64,000 nt of DNA, taken from Bradysia coprophila (lineage: Eukaryota > Arthropoda > Insecta > Diptera > Sciaridae). Location: assembly GCF_014529535.1 (NCBI RefSeq), contig NW_023503616.1:5008584-5072583 (forward strand). The letters are read 5' to 3'. The position numbers and the translations under genes are program-made. Each line of letters opens with the position of its first letter. Position 1 is the first letter of the stretch. Below the pieces are notes generated by a model. That model made no database searches and was not told the DNA's origin. It was given only the letters and a program-made list of their open reading frames with translations. Below, in pieces: positions 1 to 10,026 of the stretch.

Positions 1-600
1 GTAAAATTTCAAGTTGTGTTTTCTGAGGATGTAGTGAACCGTTTTTGGTGATCTACAGCTCGTTGAACTCGTATTGAAGACTCTTTTCGTTTGAATATAC
101 TTTTTTCTTTTGATCCGGGTCAGTATGGAAAAGTTAAAATGTTCGCCTATATAAGGTTCCTCAGTCCTCCAGTTGGTTCGCCCTTTTTTAGGGAAGGAGT
201 ACTAGCGTCACGAACTCCGCTAACGCTCCGTTCATGATTAGAAGAAGTTTTTGTGTCAGGGACTATTCTTAAATTCCCAAATTTTCCTAACGTTTTTGGG
301 AAAATTAAGAAAAGCGTAGGAAAATTTTTTAGTTTTACAAAAATATTTACTTTTTGTAGCCACTGACGATGATTCTTGAGCAATGCCGAACCACTATCTA
401 AATAAAATCAAGGCTGTATACAGCTTTGAATAAAATGAGGTAGCATTTTTTATGAAGATAAACACGAAAATTAATTTTTTTCTGTCTGACTCTGAGTCCA
501 ACCACAAAAGATAGCGTTGTAATCGCGGTTATCACAATGTAAGTGGTTTCTCAATTAACATATGACATTCATGACGTCTAGCCTGGTGCGGCATGATGTA
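1..600. other. Noncoding start of window with a hAT-like end fragment
   Basis: No gene is visible. At about 257 the sequence CAGGGACTATT is followed by runs like AATTTTCCTAA, and the same start recurs at about 35767. Both resemble the CAGGGGCTATTT end of the complete element at 4833-5362, so this is probably a decayed copy of that family. Confidence 0.4.
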
Positions 601-607
601 TAAAGAG

Positions 608-616
608 TATATAAAT
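608..616 (+). promoter_or_regulatory. TATA box for the IFI27-like gene
   Basis: TATATAAAT lies about 100 bp upstream of the ATG at 712, which leaves a 5' untranslated region of about 70 bases if transcription starts some 30 bp downstream. Position and match to consensus are seen; function is inferred. Confidence 0.5.
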
Positions 617-711
617 CGACACATTTCGTTATTGTCTTTTAAAACTATTAATACAGACATTGTAGGATTGACGCACCACATTTCTCGTTTGTTCTAAATT
701 AAAAACCGACG

Positions 712-1279
712 ATGGATTTCGAATTTTGGGAGAGATGTCCAAAATGTGGCAACCAATTGGTTAATGAGGCTAATTTGTGGAAGCTAAGAGGAATTATCGG
801 AGGGTGTGCAATTGGTGGTGCAGCTTTGGGAGCTATAACTTTACCATTATTAGGATTTGGTGCAGGAGGCGTGGCAGCAGGTAAAATTTTTTTTTTTTTC
901 AAATTTACAATTTTTTGCAAACGTATCCAGTGAATAAAAAATGTAAAGAAGTATTTTACTCTGTATAGGATCAGCTGCTGCTGCATGGCAGTCTTCAATT
1001 GGGTCTGTGGCGGCCGGTTCATTGTTCGCCATACTTCAATCTTTAGGTGCAACCGGTATTGGTATACTTCTCTTCGGAAGCGTTGGAGCAGGTTTGGGCT
1101 TATTGTCATCGTCTGCTGCTGCTATTGGATGGTGTACATGTGATACAGACACAAAAGCAGAGCCACTGAACAATTCCTTGGGGGGAAATGAAAAAGAAAA
1201 TATTGTAAAGGAAAAGGAGGATAGTATCATTGGAGGAATCAAAGCTGCAAATAATGACGCTGACGACAAGATAGTTTGA
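712..1279 (+). CDS. ISG12/IFI27-like glycine-rich membrane protein
   Basis: Two exons, 712-880 and 969-1279, join in phase 1 to give 159 aa. The 88-bp intron starts GTAAAA and ends ATAG. Residues 9-12 form a CPKC knuckle near the N-terminus. A Gly/Ala-rich hydrophobic core of about 85 residues follows (for example GGCAIGGAALGAI and GLLSSSAAAIGW), then a charged Lys/Glu/Asp tail. The core pattern of small-residue membrane helices is that of the ISG12/IFI6/IFI27 family, whose vertebrate members are interferon-induced and associate with mitochondria or internal membranes. The CPKC N-terminus is not part of the vertebrate proteins. Flies have no interferon, so an antiviral role is only a guess. 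A TATA box lies about 100 bp upstream. Family assignment is from motif recognition, not a search. Confidence 0.75.
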
Positions 1280-1563
1280 GGAAATCTATTAGATATATAA
1301 CAGAACGTTCTGTGCGTTTTTGCGTGTTACACAGATAAATATTCATTAAAAAAAATTTAGCTGAAAATCAGAATTTAATCTTGTTTTGGCTTAGTCTGGG
1401 TTTCTAGTTTTCGATTACGATCATATTTTTTTCAGAATTTATTTTTATCCGATTGTTGACTGTGACGACAGTTTCATAGTAGAAAAGCTGGTACAAAAAG
1501 CAAACAGTCGTTTTAATTTCTTTCTTTTTTTTTAATTCTAATTCAATTTTACATTACTAAACA

Positions 1564-2639
1564 TTACTCAACAGGATATTGGTGTCCGGGTGGTGCTTCA
1601 CAAATTTCTTCGCTTTTAAAAATGTAACCTGGTCTACATACACAATCCGGATATGTTCCGATGAAGTTTGCTTTGCAGTACAATTCTTTGCAGTCTGGCC
1701 ATATTCCAGGTTTATCTTCAGGACACATTGGTGTATACACACAATTGGGTTGGAAATCACCAACCCATCCTTTTCCGACTGGGCACGGAATTGGTCTACA
1801 GAATGGTTCCTTATCTGGGCGACCCATCTGATATGGTGGGCATGGATCGTAACAATCTGGCCATGTTCCTAACTTTCTCTCCTTGTAACAGTATGGCACA
1901 TCTGGAGGGACTTTGCAGTCTGGGAAAATTCCAACCTGAATATAAACAAAACATAACAAATGAGTCCTGTCAGGTATCTTTTCATATTAGTATAGTTACC
2001 TGGCCAGGTGGACAAGCCTGGTATGTGCAATTTGGATAAAAGTCTGAAAACGGAATTCATAGGATGTTTATTCGGGTGTTACGGTATATAAAAAAAAGAA
2101 AATCTGTACCTCCAGACCATCCAAGTGGACAGCGAATGGGTCCAGGTTTTATTCTTATACAGTCTGGCCATACTGCTCCACTGCAAATTCAATTCATTTA
2201 GTAATTCAGATAGTACAAACAATCGGCGAATTTACTTTGCACATTGAGGTTTGGGTGTAGGTTTATTCGGTAGATAAGGTGGTGCTCGACAATTTGGTGG
2301 TGTTCCAATGAGTGGAATTGGGCACGTACAGGGTGGTGGGCTTCCGTTCGGACAAGTTTGTGTTTGACCATTATCACAAGGAGGTGGACTACCATTTGGA
2401 CAAGTTTTTGCGGGAGGTGTTTTACCACATGGAGGTGTGCTACCGTCGGGACATTTCGGAAGGAGATAACCAGGTCCAGGATAATTTGAAGATGGCTTAC
2501 TTCCCGCTAACGATTTAGAACTAATATCTGATCCACTGTTTACAGGTATGTAGTCCAATGGTGGTTCTAAGCTATTTTTAAGCGACAATGTGGGCGTCTT
2601 TGCAGCCGCCAGTGCTGCAAACCCCAATACCAAGAGAAG
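1564..2639 (-). CDS. Secreted Cys/Pro-rich protein with WPDC-type repeats (first exon not found)
   Basis: Four exons are clear: 2236-2639, 2110-2180, 2000-2043 and 1564-1935. All junctions are in frame and give 296 aa plus an unlocated start exon. The first visible exon opens in phase 0 after a TTTTAG acceptor and encodes LLLVLGFAALAAA, the hydrophobic core of a signal peptide, so the missing exon should supply only the Met and a few residues. The mature protein has a Pro-rich part with repeated CPNGSPPPC units. It then has about seven units carrying G-(T/I)-(W/Y/F)-P-D-C and a CP-x-G or CRPG pattern. Regularly spaced cysteines and no membrane segment suggest an extracellular or cuticle-associated protein. 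I do not recognise a named family. It converges with nothing close by: the nearest gene ends at 1279 on the other strand. Confidence 0.75.
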
Positions 2640-2699
2640 CTAAAATAGGTATAAAAAAAATATTATTAGAGATTCATCGATAAAATCGCATCTGAGATT

Positions 2700-4536
2700 C
2701 TTGTTTCATTTTATTTCCTTTATTTGACAGTGCTATTTATAAAACAGAAATTTTCATGGTCAAAAAAATTAATCACAAATTTTCGAATAAAATTTTTCCG
2801 GTTTTATTGCCTTATTGCTATACTATAAACGAAACCTATCATCTTGTTCATCTTTAATATAAGGCCGCTATAAAAAAACCAACATAATTCGATAATGCGA
2901 AAAAAAGCAAATTTTATTCAAATTAGTCTACATTTTACCCGGATTTGCTTTATTAATCCTTGATAACGTTTCAACGAATTTTCGGAATGTCTTATAATTG
3001 GCTAGAGTGAAAAAAATGCTTTTTATTATATCAAAGCATACAATCATGTATCTAGCGCCAATAGAAAAACATTTTTTTTTAATAACACAAGTTTTCGCGA
3101 TTTAATTTGACTAATTAATAAATTCTACATCTCTATGATGATGTAAGATATAAAAATGATTTTATCGTGCGACAATTTGAGATGATATCGAGTTACTTTT
3201 CGTTTGAGTGTAAATGTAACGAATTGAATCATAAACTATTATAAACTCATCGGATAAATGCGGTTCTTGTCAATTTTAAACGGTTTGAACAATAACAGTT
3301 CGATGATTTTACAGAAAAATACAATTTGCCGAAAACGGGACTCAAGAAATGAATGTTTTTTATATTACCTAAGACATTGAAGATATTGAATTCTGTTGAT
3401 TTACAAGTCATTTCGGTTTCTTAAACTCAATTGCCGACAAGTACATACACATACTGTACAAGTGTTGATCCAGATGGTGATAAAATTTCAACCAACGATG
3501 AGTTCTAAAGCTCATCATGTTTCATAATACACTCGCGGAATTTTGAAATCCGACACATTTTCTGTTTCGAGGTTTACTGTTTTTTTCTGAATTTTGCCTG
3601 TGTTTTTATATGGAGAAATCAGAAACTCAAGTAAAACTAAGAAACAGAAAATGTGTCGGTTTTCAAAATTCCGTGTGTGTACAATTTTCCTTTTTTCAAT
3701 GACCATACTCAAGAGCTAAACTGTCATTATACAATTCAATTGTTTTGGTCTTCGGCTGTAATCTTAATAATTCTTATGTTTCTCATAATATTGTGGTCCG
3801 ATTAACATTTTCGATGTGCAAACTTTTAATGAACGTAATAAAGATGCGTCTTAATGAGTAATTCAATTAAAAATATTTATAGTCTCGTTTATTACGAAAA
3901 TTCGAATGTATTTTTATGCATTATTGGCATTACAACAAACTCGATTTTACTGTTTCACGGATTTCTTGACTGATCTCTTAAATTACATAAATTTCAGCGA
4001 GCATTCATTAAAACATTAAGATAATACGGGAAAATTAACTCAGTCAAATTTAACGAATCGACAGATTGTACAGATACAAATACTGAACATAAACTGGAGT
4101 GGAGTAGATGCGTTCAGAGTCTGGACTGAACTTGAAACTGAAAGTTTGACAATACTTATTTACGTATCTGTGGTATATTCGCGGGCTGAACGAAGTGAAG
4201 GAGACAAGCGAAAGTGCCTAAAATAAAGCGTCCACAACGGATGCATATAAAACTTTACATGCTGAGGGTCTACATTACGAGAAATTCGGAAATTTACGCC
4301 CAAGGTAAGAAAGAATGTGACATATCTACATCTACATTGAAGTAGGACCTCTTACCTCATTTACAACCGTATATTACGTTTTCCTCAAAAAAGCCAATGA
4401 AATTTATCATTTCATACCTAGGACCCGAAACATGCGACTTCGTCGCATTTTTTTTCCGTCTGAAAAATACTATTCGTACCACGGGCTAAAAGTCTTTTAC
4501 TATTTTGTTACCAGGTGATAATAGTAGATTATTCAC
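2700..4536. other. AT-rich noncoding stretch upstream of the WPDC gene
   Basis: No supported gene. The missing first exon and promoter of the gene ending at 2639 should lie here, but no convincing ATG/donor pair was identified. It also holds the hairpin listed at 3530-3680. Confidence 0.5.
3530..3680. repeat. Inverted repeat (hairpin), about 150 bp
   Basis: The left arm (CGGAATTTTGAAATCCGACA, then CATTTTCTGTTTC) is matched by its inverse at about 3640-3680 (GAAACAGAAAATGTGTCGG, then TTTTCAAAATTCCG). Arms are about 40 bp with few mismatches. No target duplication was recognised. Confidence 0.7.
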
Positions 4537-4633
4537 CTCTGTCCACATGTTTATTTAGACACTTGGGGAGTTGTTGCATGAGCCGAAGGCGAATGTTATA
4601 ACCCCAAGTGTCTAAATAAACATTTGGACAGAG
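4537..4633. repeat. Hairpin 1: 32-bp arms around a CGAAGGCGA loop
   Basis: The arm CTCTGTCCACATGTTTATTT continuing to CTTGGGG is repeated inverted at 4602-4633 with one or two mismatches. The 33-base loop contains GAGCCGAAGGCGA. It belongs to the architecture class discussed in the findings. Confidence 0.8.
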
Positions 4634-4650
4634 ATGAATACGCTATTTTA

Positions 4651-4711
4651 TCTACCGACGGCGAAATAATAGCACTTTTTCACTGCTATTATTTCACCTA
4701 GGTAGATAAAT
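4651..4711. repeat. Small hairpin next to hairpin 1
   Basis: TATCTACC followed by GAAATAATAGCA is mirrored by TGCTATTATTTC and GGTAGATA, giving a stem of about 24 bp with one insertion, between hairpin 1 and the 75-bp palindrome. Confidence 0.65.
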
Positions 4712-4713
4712 GC

Positions 4714-4791
4714 TATTACATGCCACATGCGTCGAAAATCGTACTTTTCATGTTTCAAGCATTATTTACTTTCGACGCCCATAGCATGTAA
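4714..4791. repeat. 75-bp palindromic module, copy 1
   Basis: TTACATGCCACATGCGTCGA at the left and TTTCGACGCCCATAGCATGT at the right are inverse repeats around a CGTACTTTTCATGTTT core. The same module is present inverted at 30892-30967 and in part at 11748-11790, each time beside a larger hairpin. Confidence 0.75.
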
Positions 4792-4832
4792 GATTATGCA
4801 AAAATACTCTAGAGGGATAAGTCACTTTGTGG

Positions 4833-5362
4833 CAGGGGCTATTTAGTTGAATTTTCAGCGAATTTTTGCGAATTTGGAGAATTTGACGAATTTGGAGAAT
4901 TTGACGAATTTTGGCGAATTTTGGCGAATTTTGGCGAATTTTGACGAATTTTTGCGAATTTTGACGAATTTTGACGAATTTTGGCGATTTTTTGTGAATT
5001 TATACATTATTTTAAGAAATTTCAAAGAATCGTAGAACTTAGTTACATATTTTTGGCCAAGACATTCTAGAAATCTATTTTTAACCGGGAAGCCATGATG
5101 GCTTTTTTTTTGGAAAAACGATGAAAAATGTCCTAATTTTGTGAATTTTACATATATTTGTGAATTTGGTAGATTCTTGCATATTTTTGTTATGCTATAT
5201 CACAAAACTAGCAAAATATTTCAAAAAACATAAATTTGGAAGAAAATTTTCAAAATTTGAATTTTTTAATTTGGGAGAATTTCGGCGAATTTCGACGAAT
5301 TTTGGAGAATTTTGGCGAATTTTGGCGAATTTCGGCAAATTAATTCAACTATATAGCCCCTG
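4833..5362. mobile_element. Non-autonomous hAT-type element, 530 bp
   Basis: The ends CAGGGGCTATTTAGTTGAAT and its inverse (ATTCAACTATATAGCCCCTG) are flanked on both sides by CTTTGTGG (4825-4832 and 5363-5370), a perfect 8-bp target duplication. CAGGG ends with an 8-bp duplication are typical of the hAT superfamily. The interior codes for nothing. It consists of tandem GAATTTTGGC/GAATTTGAC-like 9-10-mers at both ends (about 4850-5000 and 5275-5340), which produce spurious Asn/Leu/Phe reading frames. Confidence 0.85.
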
Positions 5363-5370
5363 CTTTGTGG

Positions 5371-8300
5371 GTTATTGTGAATGACGCGGAAATTCGTCAT
5401 CACCATATTATCACGATCATGTTTTCGAGTGATACATCACGATCGAGTTTTGAGGAAAACATAGATGCATCATCGAATTGATTATGCACTATTTCTCATG
5501 CTACTGTTAATCAGCTACTTTGGCACAATAACATTTCATCACCTTTTTCATGACCTATATGGACACGGGGTTCCTCAAATTTATAAAGTCAATGAAACTT
5601 CGTGAAAATACATTTCACAAATAAACTGAAACCAAAAGAAAACAAAGGCCAAAAAATCAAAAATTCGCAACAAAAAATTGTAACCGAACAGACTGACGGG
5701 CACTGATCAATGTGACAAAATTAACATATCTCACAGAACGCGTCATCACAGCGAATCGATGGCATCAAAGAATTTCACATGCGTTGTGTAACCTCTTCAG
5801 GTCTAATCTAATTAATGCAGATAGAACCATAACCATTAAGTCAGGGCTGAGATGTTAATGTTTCAAATAATTAGTACAATGATGTTGATGTATATCGTCG
5901 GCCAAGCCTCGCACATAATTATCGACCTATCAAATAATATGCAAATAAACTTGTTAAATAATGTACCATGTTATACATGATAGGGTGTCATAAATTAAAT
6001 ATTATAATTCGTCTGACGGTTATTCGCATAAAATGGTAATATGCATGTATATTGTATATGAATTTGATGACCGTTGCGAAGGCTATTGATATATACCGAA
6101 TAAAAGATATGTGTTAAACGAAGAGACTTTTGCACTTTACATTTCATTCATGTTTTTTTTTTGTGCACATCATCATTGATAAATATGTTTGGACTTGTTC
6201 TTTGTGCAAGAAAACTTATTCTTTGAATTGTGGTTTTTAGAATCGATAATTAGCATTGAATCGTTTATTTTATCGATGTATATGTAGGCGACTCCAACAC
6301 GAAACTTACAAATCGTAAGTTCTTATCGGGTAGTGTTGCCAAATTTATTAATGGAAGATGTCAATTTGTTAAATCAATTTTCACATTTTTTTAATTCGGA
6401 ATTTAATCGAAACTGGTTAACTCATTATCAACTTTTCTATGCAAAATGCCATCAAGTCGGATAAATAAAATAGATCCAAAGAACACAGAACAAGTTTTTC
6501 CTCTGCTAAAATACGTCAATTTCTTTGGTTTAAAAAGTTTCAAACTTTTATTTACTTTTTTATGGTAATTCTGTTGAACTATTTTTAACTCGGTGCAAAC
6601 TTATTCAAAAGCTTAGAATTTATTTAAAAAAAAAAAACCTAGAAACATGTGAGCACAATGTTTGAATCGTTTACAATGTCAGCGAATGCGAAATTTATTC
6701 GATAAAATTATGTGAAGATAATTAGGAAAACAAATTGAATATTCAAATTAATTTTTGATTTAATAATCACATCATCGATTTACAAGTATGGTGTGCATGT
6801 ACTTGAATTTAATTCTGGCACCTAGACTTCCAAATGTTTTTTTTTTTACTTCTTCTTTTCATTCTTCTATTATTTACAGTGCAAACAGTATATCCACTAC
6901 CGCGTCCACTGCGTTCCGTATAGTGTGTATATGTACGTAAATAATGTGAACAATTATTGATTTACACCTAAACTATGTATTTACTAAACAAAGCACATTT
7001 TCAAATTTGTTATGCAAGATATTTTGCTAAAAAAAAACTTTCTCATTCAAATGAGTTTGGTGAATTTATACATATATAGACAAACGAGCGCTGGAACGCG
7101 GTAGATGTAAAAGAATAAGGAATTAGCAAATCGATTGGACATTATAGATTCAGGTGTAGTGTTGTTAATTTTTCATGGTAGATAGATTTTAGCACTAATT
7201 CACACTGCAAAATGTTTTATCTTCTTTTTTTGTCTTTGCACGAATTTATCGGTTCACATTATTTACTATATTTTAAACGAATTGATATGTCCTCACCATT
7301 ATAGTTGTACGTTCGAGGTGCTTAATCCTCAAGTTTAACACTACGTCTATTCGTACTTCTAATATACGTTGTGCTTTTATATCATTAGCTTATCGATATG
7401 CGATAAAACCGGTTTATTCACGTGTATATGTAGAGATTGATATAGACAAATCTATTATGTCGATGGCCTATCTATTCTATAATGACATCAGATATATTAA
7501 GTTAGAAGCATATATATTGTAAATCTCAAGAAATTAGTGAATATGATAACCATTAACACAAGTCAGTGTACTTATAACAATTTTTTTTACTTTCAATTTT
7601 TATTTGTGGGAAATAAAACGGACACTCGGAACATAATAATAATAATATGACTAACGGCTACCAGTGCTTGTGATTCTGTTTAATGTAATTAAATAAAATC
7701 GAAACTGATTTATCATATGAAGACAAACAGAATTATAGCATGTGAACAGTTGGAATAACTTACCGGACAATATGAATAAATTAAAAAATTAAGATTTTTT
7801 TGAGAAGTTTAGAAAAATCGACAAATTTTCAAGGTAAACCAAACACATTTTTGCGTAGAAAATAAATTTTTTTCCGTCGTTTTGTCTAGCAGAATTGATC
7901 ACATCAATGGTTGTTTTCGGATAAAACACAATCGATATCGGTTGCTACAGTGGATTTACTTATTTGTTTGAGTCTCTTTTTTTGGGCCGATTTTAAAAAA
8001 TTCCTATAATTTGATATGCGGAAATAAAGAATTAAGAGTGGTCGATGTGTCGAGGTGCTTTATCAAATTTATGCTAAGTTAATTCGAGCGTTCAATTTAT
8101 GCGATTTTAAGTAGATGGTAAATATCATCATAATTACTGTTATGGTGTTGAGATTTAGATAAAAATATGATTTAGATAATTAAAGGGACTATGTTTTTCT
8201 TGTTCAGATTACCAGAAATTTCATTCTTTAGGTCAAAGCTTTGAAATTAAAATTTCACTTTTTGTTATATTTTGTTGGGTGCACCCATCCATATGTAGGT

Positions 8301-8765
8301 AGATTGATTTCCTTGGTATGTTATGTTTAATATGTAATAAAGAGCCTCGTAATGAACCATTCATGTAAGTGCATATATACACAGGGTATTCTCGGAATTG
8401 TACAGTTAGCTCACAAGTTAGGCCAAGAACGTTTGAGAATTTGAAAAAATATCAACGGTAATGTCTAGAAGACTGTTATGATAAGAGAGAAGAAAGTATA
8501 TAGCTTGCTAAAGCAAAATACATGGAAAAATACGATGGCACGTCCCGCGAGGCGAGTTATAATTATGTGGAGGAATTAGACTAGATCACCCATGTTTCAG
8601 TATCTAAGAGGAATAGATTTATGTACTAAGAAAACCCTCGTATATCAGATAAATTTATGTAATTCATCAAGGTATATGTGTTAGTTATGGCTGACGATTG
8701 TTTTTGCATGAAAATAATCAATTATTTTAACATTTTTTTTAGTTTCTGTGGATGATTTTGACGTA
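5371..8765. other. AT-rich noncoding stretch
   Basis: No coding potential or recognisable element was found over 3.4 kb. Homopolymer runs and short AT repeats dominate. Any guide-RNA-like end of the Fanzor relic would lie in its last few hundred bases, but no diagnostic sequence is visible. Confidence 0.5.
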
Positions 8766-10026
8766 TTACGATCGATAAAATCTTTTCCATCCTGTGCGAG
8801 AGAATGCTGTATTCTCGATGGCAGGAAGGGACGAATCGATGTATTGCCCAAAACGCCACAGTCCTAGATTCATGATGTTTCGTGCAGCGTTTATATCTCT
8901 GTTGTAGTGTGTCCGACCATTGCGCTCGTTCGAACTGGGATGGTTTCGTACCGATATTTGCTACTGCATCCCTGACGGATCGTTTTGATCTATTCGTTGT
9001 GATGTTTTCTGCTGGCATGGAATCACCAAGCAGCTTACAAATTTTGGTGCAAATTTCAAGCCTGTTAAGGAAAAATAAAAAAAGATAAAAATTTCGATTA
9101 AAAGGTACATAGTTCAATTGTGTTATTTACCTGACTTTGGTAGACTCAACAGTGTCCGGCTCGTTGTAGCATTTGCTACAATTCTTTGTAGATCAACATT
9201 CATCTTGAGTGAAGACTCATGTATTGGGAATTTGTTTCAATGCTTGTGTCAATCGTTTTTCACCTGGCGAACGCAAGTAACCTTAAAGTGAATGAAGAAA
9301 TTTGGAAAAAAAAATTAGAAATTTTTCAAATTGATTTTAAAAAAAAGTTTAGCTTACCGCGTATAGTCGAATTTGCTGGTGTGGATCAGTCACCCATGAT
9401 GACAATGTGACAGTGACATGGCTTCGTTTCATTGCCAATCCATCACCATCATTTGTTGTTGTGTGGCGACGTATTTCGAGAATTTCAAATTAGCAACTTT
9501 GCGTTGTCCGTAAACCATTTGAGTCGGGAATGGAGATACTTCCGGAAGTTGCCATTTTTCGACGAAGGTTCGTTTCCATTGGTTTGACGGTCGGTTTGAT
9601 ATTTTCGGTCGAATTCACTGGTTATTTTCTGTAGAATCCGTCGACGTTTGTTGAAACCTGGAATAAATGGAAAAAAACAAAAATGTCAAAGTGAAAGGAT
9701 ACACTTCGTCTAAACTGTCAATTATACGGACCGGCTTTGTAATGGTAGTCTTTCGATTTGTGTATGACATTGGACTCGGCAATGCCGGATTCGTTCCACG
9801 TTCGAATCACAGTTGCAGCCATATTCCGCACACCGAGATCTACACCGGAAACACTGATGTTGTTCAATCCGATGTTGCGTAACTTTTGAAGAATTTTCAT
9901 TTCTTCGCCAGTTATTGTGTTCTGATATGAGTGCGTTCCGTTTTTGCATTGCCATCCGATTCGTCTTCCGATTCGTTTTCCACCTACGAAGGTGGACCTA
10001 CGTCCACCTACGTTTAAATCCCGAGT
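8766..10026 (-). pseudogene. Decayed Fanzor (eukaryotic TnpB-like RNA-guided nuclease) gene
   Basis: Read on the minus strand, three catalytic signatures appear in the right order. RuvC-I is GVDLGVRNMAATV (9823-9846 for GVDLGVRN). RuvC-II is DEC*STKNCSKC, with the acidic pair at 9199-9204 and the first zinc-finger CxxC at 9169-9180. RuvC-III is NRDINAARNIMNLGLW (8871-8903). The stretch GYLRSPGEKRLTQALK before RuvC-II also fits the family. Intact family members use these acidic residues to cut DNA under the guidance of an omega RNA. The likely gene has introns near 9658-9720, 9282-9357 and 9062-9130 (GTAAGC/TTTAAG and GTAAAT/AACAG ends are visible). The copy is dead: six in-frame stops, all TGA, lie in 9193-9487, the frame must shift between 8900 and 9061, and the N-terminal part is truncated or unreadable beyond a TAA at 10027. 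Flanking transposon ends were not identified. Confidence 0.8.

Noticed and set aside
4847..5035. Repetitive Asn/Leu/Phe reading frame
   Set aside because: It is the translation of the GAATTTTGGC tandem repeat inside a non-autonomous element.
8722..9117. A 131-codon minus-strand reading frame covering the end of the Fanzor relic
   Set aside because: It opens in what appears to be intron sequence and is out of frame with the RuvC-III motif, which is read in another frame. It is a product of decay, not an independent gene.
9193..9487. UGA recoding (for example selenocysteine) to explain the TGA-only stops in the Fanzor relic
   Set aside because: A frameshift and a truncated N-terminus also exist, one TGA sits at a usual Arg codon, and no selenocysteine-type element was seen; decay explains it more simply.
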